Below are positions 47,251 through 56,504 of a DNA stretch of 64,000 nucleotides, piece by piece. Location: positions 124,001 to 188,000 of the forward strand of contig CAVPTA010000007.1 of the NCBI GenBank assembly GCA_963708645.1, read 5' to 3'. The stretch comes from RYN-133 sp963708645 (GTDB lineage: Bacteria; Actinomycetota; Actinomycetes; Mycobacteriales; Jatrophihabitantaceae). The position numbers were made by a program, and so were the translations under genes. The stretch's first letter is position 1, and every line of letters begins with the position of its first letter. Under the pieces are notes generated by a model. That model was not told where the DNA came from. It was given only the letters and a program-made list of their open reading frames with translations, and searched no databases.

Positions 47251-49331
47251 TTGCTGACCTTGACCTGTGGCGCGATCTTGGGCAGCTTCGTCGCCGGGCG
47301 CAGTCCCTTGATGATCGGCTTCTTGCCGTTCATCCCGAAGATTCCGTCCCAGACGCGTTTGAGCATCGGGCCCGCAGCAGTCGCGCCGGTGCCGCCCTGC
47401 TCGACCATGCCGACGAGGACGAAGCGCGCGCGGACGTGTCCGTGCTGGTGGTAGATCGGACCCCAGGTGGACAGCCACGACGTGTCGCCGTGTCCGTACA
47501 CCTCGGCTGTGCCGGTCTTGCCGCCGATACGCGAGGCGTACGGCGAACCGATGTAGGCGAACGCGCCGGACACCGCCCAGCCGCGACCGAAGTTCAGCGA
47601 GCGTGCGATGTAGTCGAGCGTGCTCTGCTTCACCGGCACCGTGTTGCGCACCTTCGGCGTGATCGTGCGCACGACCTTGCCCTTGCCGTTGACGACGCCC
47701 CAGCCGATCTTGGGCGCCCAAATGCGCCCGCCGTTGACCAGCGCCGAGTACGCAACCGCGAGCTGCAGCGGCGACATCGTCGTTTCGCCCTGACCGATGG
47801 CCATGTCGGCATTGTCACCGGCGCGGTACCGCCAGCCGTCTGTGCAGTTCTCGGACGCCAGCTCGGTGAGGTACGCCCGCTGCGAGAGGTTCGCGACGGT
47901 CTTGTACCCGCTACGCGCCGCCGCGCAGTACGCGTCCTTGTTCGCCTTCCACCGAGCCAGCCGGGTCTCGCGATCGGCGTAGGAACCGGGGGCCTGCTCG
48001 TTGGCCGGGAGGTCGATGTGCGGCAGCCGGCCGACGCCGAAGCTCGCGGCCATGTGCTGCAACCACTCGTGCGGTTTCTTGTGTTGCGCGATCCGGGCCT
48101 GGTCGGCGTAGTACTCGTTCGCGGCGGGGACATAGAAGTAGGTGTCGCACGAGTAGCCGAGTGCGTTCTCGAGGTTGATGTCACCGAGCACTTCGGAGTC
48201 GTAGTTCGTCTTCACCCGACCGTCGATCGTCACCGACCCGGGGCATCCGTACAGAGTGTTGGGATTGATCTCGTGGTGCGTGACCAACGAGCTCGAGGTG
48301 ATGAGTTTGAACGTCGAGCCCGGCGCGTACTGACCGGCCACCGCCCTGCTCAGCAGCGGATCGTTCGCGCTCGGCGCCGTGAGCGCGTGATAGTTCTTCG
48401 ACGAGATGCCGCCGACGAACAGCTGCGGGTTGTAGTCGGGATAGCTCGCAACGGCCAGCACGCGGCCGGTCTGCGGGTCGAGCGCGACGATCGCACCGGC
48501 GGTCGCGGGCTTACCGAGTCTGCGGCTGTCGACGAGCTGCTGCGCGAGTGACTGCTCGGCCAGCCGCTGCAGCTTTGCGTTCAGACTCGTGACGAGTGTG
48601 TCGCCCTGCACCGGAGCGACGTACTTCCCGTCGGACACCGAATAGCCCTGCGGGCTCAAGTTTTTCGTCAATGAGCCATCGACGCCGCGCAGCAGTGGGT
48701 CGTACTGCTCCTCGAGACCGGAGACACCGATGGTGTCGGCATCGGTGAGCGCCGGGTTGTTGCGCTTGTCCGCCGCGGTGATCTGTGACGTGTAACCGAG
48801 CACCTGCCCGGCAAGCGCGCCGTTCGGATAGTTCAAGTAGGTGACTGTCTGGATGGCGACGCCGGGATAGTCCTCGCGGTGTTCGGTGACAGCGAGAATC
48901 ACCTTGCGTGACAGGTGTGTTGCCACCGGCACGGGCTGATAGGGCTCGCCCGTCCAGCACGGCGCCGGCACCGTCGGCGAGCACGGCCTGATCTCTGCGG
49001 CGAGCGTCGCTTGATTCTTGTGCAGCAACGTCGCGATGCGCGCCAATACCGATGCGCCGTGATCGGGCAGCACGTCGAGGCGGTCCTGGTCGATCGTCAT
49101 GACAGCGACAGCAGTGTTGTCGACCAGCACGTGCCCGGTCGAGTCGACGATCAAGCCGCGCGGCGCAGGCACGACGACCTCGCCGGGATGCAGCAGACCT
49201 GCGGTCTGTTCGGGCTTGTTCGGATCGATCAGTTGCACGTAGTACAGCCGGGCCAGCAGCGTCACAACCATCGACGCGACAAGCACGACGATGATGGTGA
49301 ACCGGCGAGCGCTGAGCGGACGTGCTCTCAT
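47247..49331 (-). CDS. mrdA: Penicillin-binding protein 2 (class B transpeptidase)
   Basis: 694 residues. One N-terminal membrane helix (FTIIVVLVASMVVTLLARLY), a dimerisation domain (RGLIVDSTGHVLVDN), and the transpeptidase domain with active-site SxxK in YAPGSTFKLI, the second motif YSCDT and KTGTAEVYG. It cross-links side-wall peptidoglycan with RodA. The start ATG overlaps the mreD stop; order mreB-mreC-mreD-mrdA-rodA is classical. Confidence 0.95.
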   Translation of the reverse strand: MRARPLSARRFTIIVVLVASMVVTLLARLYYVQLIDPNKPEQTAGLLHPGEVVVPAPRGLIVDSTGHVLVDNTAVAVMTIDQDRLDVLPDHGASVLARIATLLHKNQATLAAEIRPCSPTVPAPCWTGEPYQPVPVATHLSRKVILAVTEHREDYPGVAIQTVTYLNYPNGALAGQVLGYTSQITAADKRNNPALTDADTIGVSGLEEQYDPLLRGVDGSLTKNLSPQGYSVSDGKYVAPVQGDTLVTSLNAKLQRLAEQSLAQQLVDSRRLGKPATAGAIVALDPQTGRVLAVASYPDYNPQLFVGGISSKNYHALTAPSANDPLLSRAVAGQYAPGSTFKLITSSSLVTHHEINPNTLYGCPGSVTIDGRVKTNYDSEVLGDINLENALGYSCDTYFYVPAANEYYADQARIAQHKKPHEWLQHMAASFGVGRLPHIDLPANEQAPGSYADRETRLARWKANKDAYCAAARSGYKTVANLSQRAYLTELASENCTDGWRYRAGDNADMAIGQGETTMSPLQLAVAYSALVNGGRIWAPKIGWGVVNGKGKVVRTITPKVRNTVPVKQSTLDYIARSLNFGRGWAVSGAFAYIGSPYASRIGGKTGTAEVYGHGDTSWLSTWGPIYHQHGHVRARFVLVGMVEQGGTGATAAGPMLKRVWDGIFGMNGKKPIIKGLRPATKLPKIAPQVKVSK

Positions 49332-49852
49332 CGCACGTCCTGCAGCACGAGCACCGGACGCGGTGCGCGCAACCTGTCGGTGCGCAGGAACAACCGCACG
49401 AGCGGCACGACGGCGAGCGCGAGCAGCCCGTCGAGCAGGGTCGCCGGAATCGCATACCGCAGCGCGTCGGTCGCTTGCGCGCCGTCTGCGCCGAGCACGG
49501 CCAGCGCGAGCGTCGACACGACCGAGGCCGCGCCGCACACGACGGTGGTGACCAGGACGTCATGTCTGATGCGGGCGTTGGGCGCATTGAGCAGTCCGCA
49601 GACAAGACCGACCCCGAGCCAGCACAGCGCCAGCACGCCGGCGGGATGCTCCGAGCCGAGATCGGTGATCAGCCCGGCCGCGAACCCGAACGCGATGCCG
49701 GCACCCGGACCGTCGACAACGGCGATCGCTGCGACCAGCAGAGCCGGCAGGCTTGCCGGGATCGTGTCGGCGAGCGGACCGACGAGGGTCGCCTGCAGTA
49801 CGAGTGCGGTCAGCAGCGCGGCGATCGCGGCTGCGATTCGGGCGCGCGTCAT
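49328..49852 (-). CDS. mreD: Rod-shape-determining protein MreD
   Basis: 174 residues, five hydrophobic helices, GPGAGIAFGFAAGLITDLGS being the best conserved MreD segment. Bridges MreC and the Rod complex. One base after the mreC stop; the end overlaps mrdA. Confidence 0.85.
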   Translation of the reverse strand: MTRARIAAAIAALLTALVLQATLVGPLADTIPASLPALLVAAIAVVDGPGAGIAFGFAAGLITDLGSEHPAGVLALCWLGVGLVCGLLNAPNARIRHDVLVTTVVCGAASVVSTLALAVLGADGAQATDALRYAIPATLLDGLLALAVVPLVRLFLRTDRLRAPRPVLVLQDVR

Positions 49853-49853
49853 G

Positions 49854-50696
49854 TCAGCGACCGCCCGCGGCGATCGATGCGGTGCCGTGCCGTGACACAA
49901 CGATGCCGACGATGTCGAGTGCACTCGCCGAAACAGTCGGGTCGACGGCGGCGATGACCGTCCCGTCGGCGGAGGCGCGCACCGTACGCACCGTCCCGAT
50001 GGAGAGGCCGGGTGCGTAGCTGCTCGCGCCTTCCGGACCGGTCGCGAGCGCGTCACCGGCACGGACCTGCGCCGTCGGGTCGAGCGGGCGGAACGCGAAT
50101 CCGTTGCGTCCGTTGCCGGTCACCACGCCGAGCTGACCGGTGCGCAGATCGCGAGCACCGACGCCCGACCCCGGGTCGATGGCGAGCAGCACTACAGCCG
50201 TCGATGAGTCGGCGTGCAGCACGCGTCCGACGAGCCCGGCACCGTCGGTGACAGTCTGCCCGGCACGCACGCCGTTGGCCGTGCCCGCCGCGACCGTGAC
50301 CGTGTAGTCGAAACCCCCGGCGGCGCTCGTCGCGACGACCCGCGTCGGCACGATCCGGAAACCGTCGTGCGTGGCCGACAGGCGCAGCCGCGCCAGCTGG
50401 GCCTCGGTGTGTCGGTCGAGGCGGGCATTGGCCAGTTGTTGGCGCAGCAGGGTGTTCTGCTGCTCGAGTGCGTGCAGTCGCGATTCGTCCGAACCGGCGC
50501 GTGGGATGCCTTGCAGGAACCGGCGGACGGGTCCGAGCACCGAGTCGGTGCCGCGGTACAGCGAACCGAGCGCGCCGCGCACGCCGCCGTGCGCGGATTG
50601 GAGGCTGGTGCCGCCCAGATCGAGCGCGACGAAACAAGCGGCAACGGCCGCCAGCACGATTGCCGCGACGCGCTGGCGTCGGGTCAGGCGGCGCAT
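49854..50696 (-). CDS. mreC: Rod-shape-determining protein MreC
   Basis: 280 residues. One N-terminal membrane helix (VAAIVLAAVAACFVALDLGG), a coiled-coil (SRLHALEQQNTLLRQQLANA), then the two beta-barrels with VRAGQTVTDGAGLVGRVLHA. It lines the periplasmic side of the Rod complex. The 138-base gap to mreB has no gene; it holds a repeated GAGCGCTCATCGC. Confidence 0.93.
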   Translation of the reverse strand: MRRLTRRQRVAAIVLAAVAACFVALDLGGTSLQSAHGGVRGALGSLYRGTDSVLGPVRRFLQGIPRAGSDESRLHALEQQNTLLRQQLANARLDRHTEAQLARLRLSATHDGFRIVPTRVVATSAAGGFDYTVTVAAGTANGVRAGQTVTDGAGLVGRVLHADSSTAVVLLAIDPGSGVGARDLRTGQLGVVTGNGRNGFAFRPLDPTAQVRAGDALATGPEGASSYAPGLSIGTVRTVRASADGTVIAAVDPTVSASALDIVGIVVSRHGTASIAAGGR

Positions 50697-50834
50697 CGCT
50701 GGATGCCGCTGAGAACGTTCGTCGGACCGCTCGTGGGCCTCTCGCTCCGCTCGGGCCCGCTCGCGGACCGATCCGCTCCTTGCGTCGCGGACTGTGCTTC
50801 TTTGCTCTTCGCGCGAGCGCTCATCGCGGAGCGC

Positions 50835-51902
50835 TCATCGCTTGTAACCGTCGACGACGACCTTTTGGAGCTGATCGAAGTGCTCTACGACAGTGGCGGT
50901 GCCGAGCACGACCGAGTCGAGCGGACGGTCGGCGACGATGACGGGGATGCCGATCTCGTGCTGCAGGCGGGCATCCAGTCCGCGCAGCAGGGCGCCACCG
51001 CCGGTCAGCACGATGCCGCGCTGGACGAGGTCGCCGGCCAACTCCGGCGGGCAACGGTCGAGGGTCGTGCGCACCGAGGCGACGATGCGACCGAGCGGCA
51101 GCTCCATCGCCTTGCGCAGTTCGTCACTCGAGACAGTGATGTTGCGCGGCAGCCCGGTTCCTACGTCCCGACCGCGGATCTCGGCCTTGCGCGGGCCGGC
51201 GACGGGGAACGCCGAACCCACCGAGATCTTGAGCTCCTCGGCCGTCCGCTCGCCGATCAGCAGCGAGAACTCACCGCGGATGTGGTCGACGATCGCCATG
51301 TCGAGCGCGTTGCCCGCGACTCGCAGCGACGTCGACGCGACGATCCCGCCGAGCGCGAGTACCGCGACCTCGGTCGTCCCGCCGCCGATGTCGACGACCA
51401 TCGAACCCGCAGGCTGGTTCACGGGCAGGCCGGCGCCGATCGCGGCGGCCATCGGTTCGGGAATGATGTGCACCCGCCGGGCGCCGGCGGCGTACGCCGA
51501 CTCGGACACCGCGCGCTGCTCGACGCTGGTGATCGCGGACGGGACGCAGATGACGATGCGGGGGCCGGTGAACGCGCCCCGGCGCTTGAGCACCTTGCGG
51601 ACGAAGTAGCGCAACATCTCGGCAGTGACTTCGAAGTCGGCGATGACACCGTCGCGCAGCGGACGGATCGCGCGGATGTGGTCGGGAGTGCGGCCGATCA
51701 TCCGCTTGGCCTCGGCGCCGACGGCGACGACCGCGTTGGTCTGCACATCGAGTGCGACCACCGACGGCTCGTCGAGCAGGATGCCTCGTCCACGCGCGTA
51801 GACGAGGGTGTTGGCCGTCCCCAGATCGATGGCGAGGTCGCCGCCGAGCAGGTCGACCCCACGCTGAGTACCCAGCGACCGGGCGATCGACGTCAGACTC
51901 AC
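50835..51902 (-). CDS. mreB: Rod-shape-determining protein MreB
   Basis: 355 residues, actin-like ATPase. Phosphate 1 DLAIDLGTANTLVYARGRGI, phosphate 2 SMVVDIGGGTTEVAVLAL and adenosine motif GIVLTGGGALLRGLDARL are all intact. It organises side-wall synthesis. GTG start with GAGGAA at a good distance. Presence of MreB argues against a mycobacterial or corynebacterial origin of this window. Confidence 0.97.
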   Translation of the reverse strand: MSLTSIARSLGTQRGVDLLGGDLAIDLGTANTLVYARGRGILLDEPSVVALDVQTNAVVAVGAEAKRMIGRTPDHIRAIRPLRDGVIADFEVTAEMLRYFVRKVLKRRGAFTGPRIVICVPSAITSVEQRAVSESAYAAGARRVHIIPEPMAAAIGAGLPVNQPAGSMVVDIGGGTTEVAVLALGGIVASTSLRVAGNALDMAIVDHIRGEFSLLIGERTAEELKISVGSAFPVAGPRKAEIRGRDVGTGLPRNITVSSDELRKAMELPLGRIVASVRTTLDRCPPELAGDLVQRGIVLTGGGALLRGLDARLQHEIGIPVIVADRPLDSVVLGTATVVEHFDQLQKVVVDGYKR

Positions 51903-52030
51903 GGCGGTTCCTCACGCGACGAGATGGCAGCGCGGGCACGAGTCGGCCCATCGGGATCGTAAGGTCGCTGTTGCGTGATTGGCTGGTGCGACGCGCGGTG
52001 TTGGCGTGACTGTTGTGACTCGAGTCCGAA

Positions 52031-52450
52031 TTAGAGGGTCGGGAACCAGAGCGCGATCTCGCGCGCGGCGGACTCGGGTGAGTCGGAGCCGTGCACCAGG
52101 TTCTGCTGCACCTTCAAGCCCCAGTCGCGACCCAGGTCGCCGCGGATCGTCCCGGGCAGCGCGGCCGTCGGATCGGTCGCCCCGGCCAGTGCGCGGAATC
52201 CCTCGATCACCCGCTCCCCCTCAGCCACGATCGCCGCGACCGGGCCGGAGAGCATGAACTCGACGAGTGCCTCGTAGAACGGCTTGCCGACGTGCTCGGC
52301 GTAATGCTCGGCGAGCAGCTCGGGCGTCGCGGTGCGCAGGTCGAGGGCGGCGAGGCGGTAGCCCTTGGCCTCCACCCGGCGAAGCACCTCGCCGACCGCA
52401 CCGCGGTTGACGCCGTCCGGCTTGACGAGGATGAGGGTGCGCTCGGCCAT
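52031..52450 (-). CDS. ndk: Nucleoside-diphosphate kinase
   Basis: 139 residues. RTLILVKPDGVNRGAVGEVL and the phospho-histidine motif NLVHGSDSPESAAREIALWF are those of NDK. Balances NTP pools. ATG at 52450. Followed downstream by mreB on the same strand. Confidence 0.97.
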   Translation of the reverse strand: MAERTLILVKPDGVNRGAVGEVLRRVEAKGYRLAALDLRTATPELLAEHYAEHVGKPFYEALVEFMLSGPVAAIVAEGERVIEGFRALAGATDPTAALPGTIRGDLGRDWGLKVQQNLVHGSDSPESAAREIALWFPTL

Positions 52451-52474
52451 GCCAGCGAGATTACTGACCACCGA

Positions 52475-52876
52475 TCAGTGGCAGTTGGCCGGTGCAGTCA
52501 CCTGCGCCGAGCGGGCACTGGTCCAGTTCCGGTAGACGCTCACCATCGTGATCACGGTCCCCGCGGGGACGGCCGAGGTGGGGCTGTTGCTGGTGGTCGT
52601 GCGGCCCGCGACGGTCTGTGACGCCTCGCTGCCGCCGTATGCGCCATAGATGATGTACCCGGTCGCGTACGCGTCAGCGGTCGCCGTCCAGCTGATCGTC
52701 ACCCGCTGCGCACTGCCCAAGCACTTGACGCTCAGCGACGTCGGTGCGCTGAGCGTGTCACTCGAGACCTTCATCGCGGAACTGGACGAGGTCGTGAACC
52801 GAGCGCTGGCGACTGCCGGCCACGCGACCACGACGATCGCGACCGCCGCGAGAAACGCGGCGCGGAACAGCTTCAC
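52475..52876 (-). CDS. Small exported protein, likely SipW substrate
   Basis: 133 residues. A hydrophobic N-terminal segment LFRAAFLAAVAIVVVAWPAV is followed by ASARFTTSSSSAMKV and SDTLSAPTSLSVKCL, the F-T/S-rich region and tL-aPt pattern seen after SipW-type signal peptides. The rest is a beta-rich, FN3-like segment (RVTISWTATADAYATGYIIY) ending in a cysteine near the C-terminus that may pair with the one near residue 50. GTG at 52876 overlaps the sipW stop as GTGA, and GGAGGAG precedes it. Confidence 0.7.
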   Translation of the reverse strand: MKLFRAAFLAAVAIVVVAWPAVASARFTTSSSSAMKVSSDTLSAPTSLSVKCLGSAQRVTISWTATADAYATGYIIYGAYGGSEASQTVAGRTTTSNSPTSAVPAGTVITMVSVYRNWTSARSAQVTAPANCH

Positions 52877-53439
52877 GCCGCGAGCTCCTCCGGACGGCGT
52901 GGACGCCAGATCGACAGGAGCAGGCAGGCGAGGACGCCGAACGGCAGCACCCGGGTCAGCAGCATGGACACGATCGGCTCTCGCAAGAAACGGATCACGG
53001 CCCCGGCCGCGGGAACGACGCCGCGCACCTGCCACACCGTGCCGGCACCGGCCCTGGCCGTCCACGGGTCATCGCCGTTGTTGGCGTCGCCCTTGGTACG
53101 GAACAGCGCGCTGCCGTCCTTGAGGTGACGGACCCAAACGACGCGGTGGCTCTCGACGCGGTGGTCTTCGACCGGGATCTGATAGGTGATGATCTGGCCG
53201 ATCCGGATGTCGGTCGCGTGCTCCGGCGTGTCGACGATGACGTCGCCAGGGACGATGCCCGGCGACATGCTCCCGGTCAGCATGGTCGCGGTGCGGTAGT
53301 GCAACACGCGGGGTCCGACCGTCATCGCCAGAAGAGCGAGAACGGCGCAGGTGAGCGCGAGGCTGCCGAGCAGGTTGATCGACCGGCGCGCGATGCGGCG
53401 CCACCGCGGCGTGATGCTCGCGGCAACCGGTGCGGTCAT
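52873..53439 (-). CDS. sipW: SipW-type signal peptidase I
   Basis: 188 residues. The N-terminal helix (LLGSLALTCAVLALLAMTVG) precedes the catalytic MLTGSMSPGIVPGDVIV with Ser, then VESHRVVWVRHLKDG with the His used instead of Lys in the ER/SipW subfamily, and TKGDANNGDDPW. A C-terminal helix (LLTRVLPFGVLACLLLSIW) follows. It cleaves TasA-type pre-proteins at the cell surface. ATG after AGGAGAGC. Confidence 0.9.
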   Translation of the reverse strand: MTAPVAASITPRWRRIARRSINLLGSLALTCAVLALLAMTVGPRVLHYRTATMLTGSMSPGIVPGDVIVDTPEHATDIRIGQIITYQIPVEDHRVESHRVVWVRHLKDGSALFRTKGDANNGDDPWTARAGAGTVWQVRGVVPAAGAVIRFLREPIVSMLLTRVLPFGVLACLLLSIWRPRRPEELAA

Positions 53440-53487
53440 GGGAGCTCTCCTGGGGGTGGGATCTGCGAGATGTTCGTGAATACCCCT

Positions 53488-53519
53488 GCCGGGCGACCCG
53501 CCGAAGCGGGCCACCCGGC
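53488..53519 (-). promoter_or_regulatory. Stable UUCG-capped hairpin between tasA-like and sipW genes
   Basis: On the minus strand the 14-base arms (53506-53519 and 53488-53501) pair fully with two G-U pairs around a UUCG loop. No T-run follows. It lies between the exported-subunit gene and sipW and would limit read-through or protect the upstream mRNA. Confidence 0.6.
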
Positions 53520-53552
53520 TGGCACGGGGGAGGTGGTGCGCGCCGGGCTAGG

Positions 53553-54179
53553 TCAGTGGGCCGAGGCGGTGCGCTGGGTGCCGGTGAAGGCGAAGTTGAT
53601 CGTCGAAGCCGCACCCTGCAGGGCGTTGCCGGCGCCGGTCGGGAAGCTGAGCGTGACCCGCAGGACGTCGTTGCTGCCCGCGGTGAGAGCCGCCAGGTTG
53701 TTCAGGGCGAGGTTCGAGCCGATGACCGGCACCGACGCGAGGACGGTGCTGATCGTGCCGGCGCCGCTGCAGGTGTAGGTGTACGCCGGCGCGGTGCCGG
53801 CCTCGGTCCAGCTCGTCGAGCACTTGTCGATCGTCATCTGCAGACCATTGGTGGCGTCGGTGTCCAGCGCCGAGGACGCGGTCGCTGTCGTGGTGAGGGT
53901 GACGGCGCTCAGGGCCTGGCTGCCGGAGTTCGACAGCTTGACGACGCGCTGGATGGTGTCACCCGGAACGATGCCGGACGCGGCGACCGTGAGGCGGTTG
54001 TCGGTGCCACCGGCGGTGCCGAGGCCGATCGTGACCGTGCCGGCGCTGACCGCCTGGCTGGCCGAGGTCGTCGAGGTGAATGAACCGAACGTGCCGAGAC
54101 CGGCGGCGCCTGCGGCAGCCGCGACGAGGGCAGCGCTGGCGAGCAGCTTCGATTTGGTGGACAGGACGCGTGCGGACAT
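53553..54179 (-). CDS. TasA/camelysin-like exported protein with SipW-type signal peptide
   Basis: 208 residues. The signal segment KLLASAALVAAAAGAAGLGT ends in FGSFTSTTSASQAVSAGTVT, the pattern that marks SipW-dependent exports. The mature part is a Ser/Thr-rich beta protein with GDTIQRVVKLSNSGSQALSA, like TasA/CalY, and two cysteines (DKCSTSW, YTCSGAG) that may pair. It probably forms surface fibres or a sheath. ATG after GGAG. First gene of the three-gene module. Confidence 0.75.
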   Translation of the reverse strand: MSARVLSTKSKLLASAALVAAAAGAAGLGTFGSFTSTTSASQAVSAGTVTIGLGTAGGTDNRLTVAASGIVPGDTIQRVVKLSNSGSQALSAVTLTTTATASSALDTDATNGLQMTIDKCSTSWTEAGTAPAYTYTCSGAGTISTVLASVPVIGSNLALNNLAALTAGSNDVLRVTLSFPTGAGNALQGAASTINFAFTGTQRTASAH

Positions 54180-54514
54180 TCGGAACTCCAGTGAGTGAGG
54201 TGTGCCGCACATCGCGGCTGGCTGTGGTTTGCGGCAACCGACCGGCTTGGCCGAGAAGTGCCTACGTAAATTTCGTGTGAGATCAGAATGGAACCTCGAC
54301 CTCAGTTCACACCGACTTAACACGCAAGAGTTCCGACAGATTGAACGCGCAACAATTGACTGGGAATTGAGGGACCAACCGACCGAAACGGGCGTCTGGA
54401 CCCCGTACCGGCGCTCGCACCCCCGGTATACGCGTGTCCGGCTGTACCGGGAGACCCAACGATCGCTAACCTCAAGACCGTGAGAGCCCACGAAGTCGCG
54501 CAACGGAGTGCAGC
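54180..54514. promoter_or_regulatory. Divergent regulatory gap, tasA-like gene versus response regulator
   Basis: 335 bases without a gene. A TGCCGCA/TGCGGCA pair (54203-54209 and 54230-54236) can form a stem near the start of the tasA-like message, and a GGCCAAGCC stem follows; the region is less GC-rich than its surroundings (e.g. near 54265-54360). No riboswitch class could be matched. It probably holds promoters in both directions. Confidence 0.4.
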
Positions 54515-55261
54515 GTGAGCGAACACGACCGTGATGCGGTCGTGATCGAGGACGACCCAGATGTGCGCGCTCTGCTGGTCGAACTGCTCCAACAGAGCGG
54601 GTTTGCCGTCACCGACTGCTCGGCTGGCGCGGACGGATTGCGTGCGGTCCGCGACCGTGACCCCGACCTGGTGACCCTCGACCTGAACCTGCCCGACCTC
54701 GACGGCATCGAGGTGTGCCGGCGCTTGCGCGAGACCAGCGAGGCCTACGTCATCATGCTCACCGCCCGCCCGGACGAGATCGACCGTCTGGTCGGACTCG
54801 AGACCGGCGCCGATGACTACCTGACCAAGCCGTTCAGCCCGCGCGAACTGCGCGCCCGCGTCGCGGCGATGATGCGCCGCCCGCGTCGGCGCGGCGCCGC
54901 CCCGGCTCCGGCTGCCGCCGCGCCCGAACCTGACCAGAGCGAGATCATGCGCCTGGGCGAGCTCGAGGTCGACCTCGAGGGACGCCTCGCGCACCTGTCC
55001 GGGTCGGAACTGCCGCTGACCCGCATCGAGTTCGATCTGCTGGCAACGCTGCTCAGCGGGCCGCGCCGCGTGTGGCCGCGCGAGACGCTGCTGCGCACCG
55101 TCTGGGGCACCGAATGGGCCGGCGACGGGCACCTCGTCGAGGTGCACATGGGCAACCTGCGCCGCAAACTCGGCGACGACCCACGCAACGGGCGCTACAT
55201 CCGTACCGTCCGCGGCGTCGGGTACCGACTCGGCACGGGTGCCGCGTCGGACGCTGAGTGA
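54515..55261 (+). CDS. OmpR/PhoB family response regulator
   Basis: 248 residues. Receiver domain (residues 8-120) with acidic EDDPDV, phospho-acceptor VTLDLNLPD and LTKPFSPREL, an Ala/Pro linker, and a C-terminal winged helix ending DDPRNGRYIRTVRGVGYRLG. GTG after GGAG. Its last codon overlaps the histidine kinase as GTGA, so they form a cognate pair. Next to the exported-fibre module, a plausible target. Confidence 0.94.
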   Translation: MSEHDRDAVVIEDDPDVRALLVELLQQSGFAVTDCSAGADGLRAVRDRDPDLVTLDLNLPDLDGIEVCRRLRETSEAYVIMLTARPDEIDRLVGLETGADDYLTKPFSPRELRARVAAMMRRPRRRGAAPAPAAAAPEPDQSEIMRLGELEVDLEGRLAHLSGSELPLTRIEFDLLATLLSGPRRVWPRETLLRTVWGTEWAGDGHLVEVHMGNLRRKLGDDPRNGRYIRTVRGVGYRLGTGAASDAE

Positions 55262-56493
55262 CGGATCCCGGCGAGCACCTTCGCATGACGCGCGCGGCCG
55301 CGGCGAGCGAGCAGGAGCGATTGGCGGCACTGGCTGCCTACGACATCATCGGCGCCGCCGGCGACGATCCGGTGGTCGCCGACCTCGAGGGGTTGTGCGA
55401 GGCCGCGGCCACGGTCGCGGGCGTGTCGACCGCGGTGGTCAACCTGTCCGATGACCGCCTCCAACATCAGGTTGCGGCGTTCGGCGTCAACCCGCAGGCG
55501 TGCCGACGCGACGAGTCCATGTGCCAGACGACGCTCGCCGGCGGGCGCGACATCTACGTGAGCGACGCAGCCGCTGATCCGCGCTTCGCCACGTCCCCGT
55601 GGGTCGACGGCAAACTCGCCCGGATCCGCTTCTACTGCTCGGTGATCCTCCGCTCGCCGCAGGGTCACGCGATCGGCACCTTGTGCGTGTTCGACGAAAC
55701 GGCACGCGAGCTGGGAGATCAAGGGCTGCGCACGATCGGGCTGCTCGCTAACCAGGTCATCGACGTGCTCGAGCTGCGGCTGCGCACTCGCGAGCTGCAG
55801 CGCGCCAATGTCGAGCTCACTCGCTCGGCCGACCGGCTGGCGTCCTTCGCCGGCCAGGTGAGCCACGACCTGAAGGCGCCGATCACCGCGATCATCGGCT
55901 TCACCGAATTGCTCAGCGATATGGACGAGATCGCTGACGACACGACGATCAGCAACTACGTCGGTCGGTGCAGCTCGGCCGCCAAACGGATGCTTGCGAT
56001 GATCGACGACCTGCTCGCGTTCGCTCGCGTGGGCGGTTCGCTGACGATGGTCGAGAATCCGATCGAGGCGCTGGTAGCCGAGGTCGTCGCCGATCTGGGC
56101 GCGACAGCGGCCGGCGCGACGGTAACGGCCAGCGGAGCAGACATCGTCGCCGACACCTCGCAACTACGCGCCCTGCTGCAGAACCTGATCGGGAACGCGC
56201 TCGTCTACCGCGGCGACGATGCGCCCGTGGTCGAGGTGTTCAGCGACCAGATCGGCGACAACGCGATCCTGCGTGTCGTCGACAACGGCAGCGGCATCGC
56301 GCCGGAGAGCCGCGAGGACGTCCTGCGCCCGTTGGTGCGCTTGCGCAAGGAACTGCCCGGAGCCGGATTGGGACTGGCCGTCTGCGTCCGGATCGCTGCC
56401 GCGCATGGTGGGACGATCCGCATCGACAGTGCACCAGGCGGCGGCACGGCGGCGATCGTGACGTTGCCGCTCACCGATCAGGGCAAGGACTGA
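55258..56493 (+). CDS. Sensor histidine kinase with GAF domain
   Basis: 411 residues, no membrane helix, so cytoplasmic. A GAF domain spans about residues 45-170 (GVSTAVVNLSDDRLQHQ, then QACRRDESMCQTTLAGGRDI). DHp has SFAGQVSHDLKAPITAII with the phospho-His, and the ATPase domain has NLIGNALVYRG, VVDNGSGIAPESRE and GAGLGLAVCVRIAAAHGG. GTG start coupled to the response regulator. The Cys residues of the GAF part are worth noting as possible redox or ligand sites. Confidence 0.92.
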   Translation: MTDPGEHLRMTRAAAASEQERLAALAAYDIIGAAGDDPVVADLEGLCEAAATVAGVSTAVVNLSDDRLQHQVAAFGVNPQACRRDESMCQTTLAGGRDIYVSDAAADPRFATSPWVDGKLARIRFYCSVILRSPQGHAIGTLCVFDETARELGDQGLRTIGLLANQVIDVLELRLRTRELQRANVELTRSADRLASFAGQVSHDLKAPITAIIGFTELLSDMDEIADDTTISNYVGRCSSAAKRMLAMIDDLLAFARVGGSLTMVENPIEALVAEVVADLGATAAGATVTASGADIVADTSQLRALLQNLIGNALVYRGDDAPVVEVFSDQIGDNAILRVVDNGSGIAPESREDVLRPLVRLRKELPGAGLGLAVCVRIAAAHGGTIRIDSAPGGGTAAIVTLPLTDQGKD

Positions 56494-56504
56494 ACCAGCC
56501 TGAC

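Noticed and set aside
50697..50834. Direct repeat GAGCGCTCATCGC between mreC and mreB as a regulatory site
   Set aside because: Only two copies close to the mreB stop, in a small gap, with no known operator pattern.
54180..54260. Cyclic-di-GMP riboswitch in the tasA-like leader
   Set aside because: A GCAAACC string is present, but the other conserved joints and the second stem of that class could not be found.
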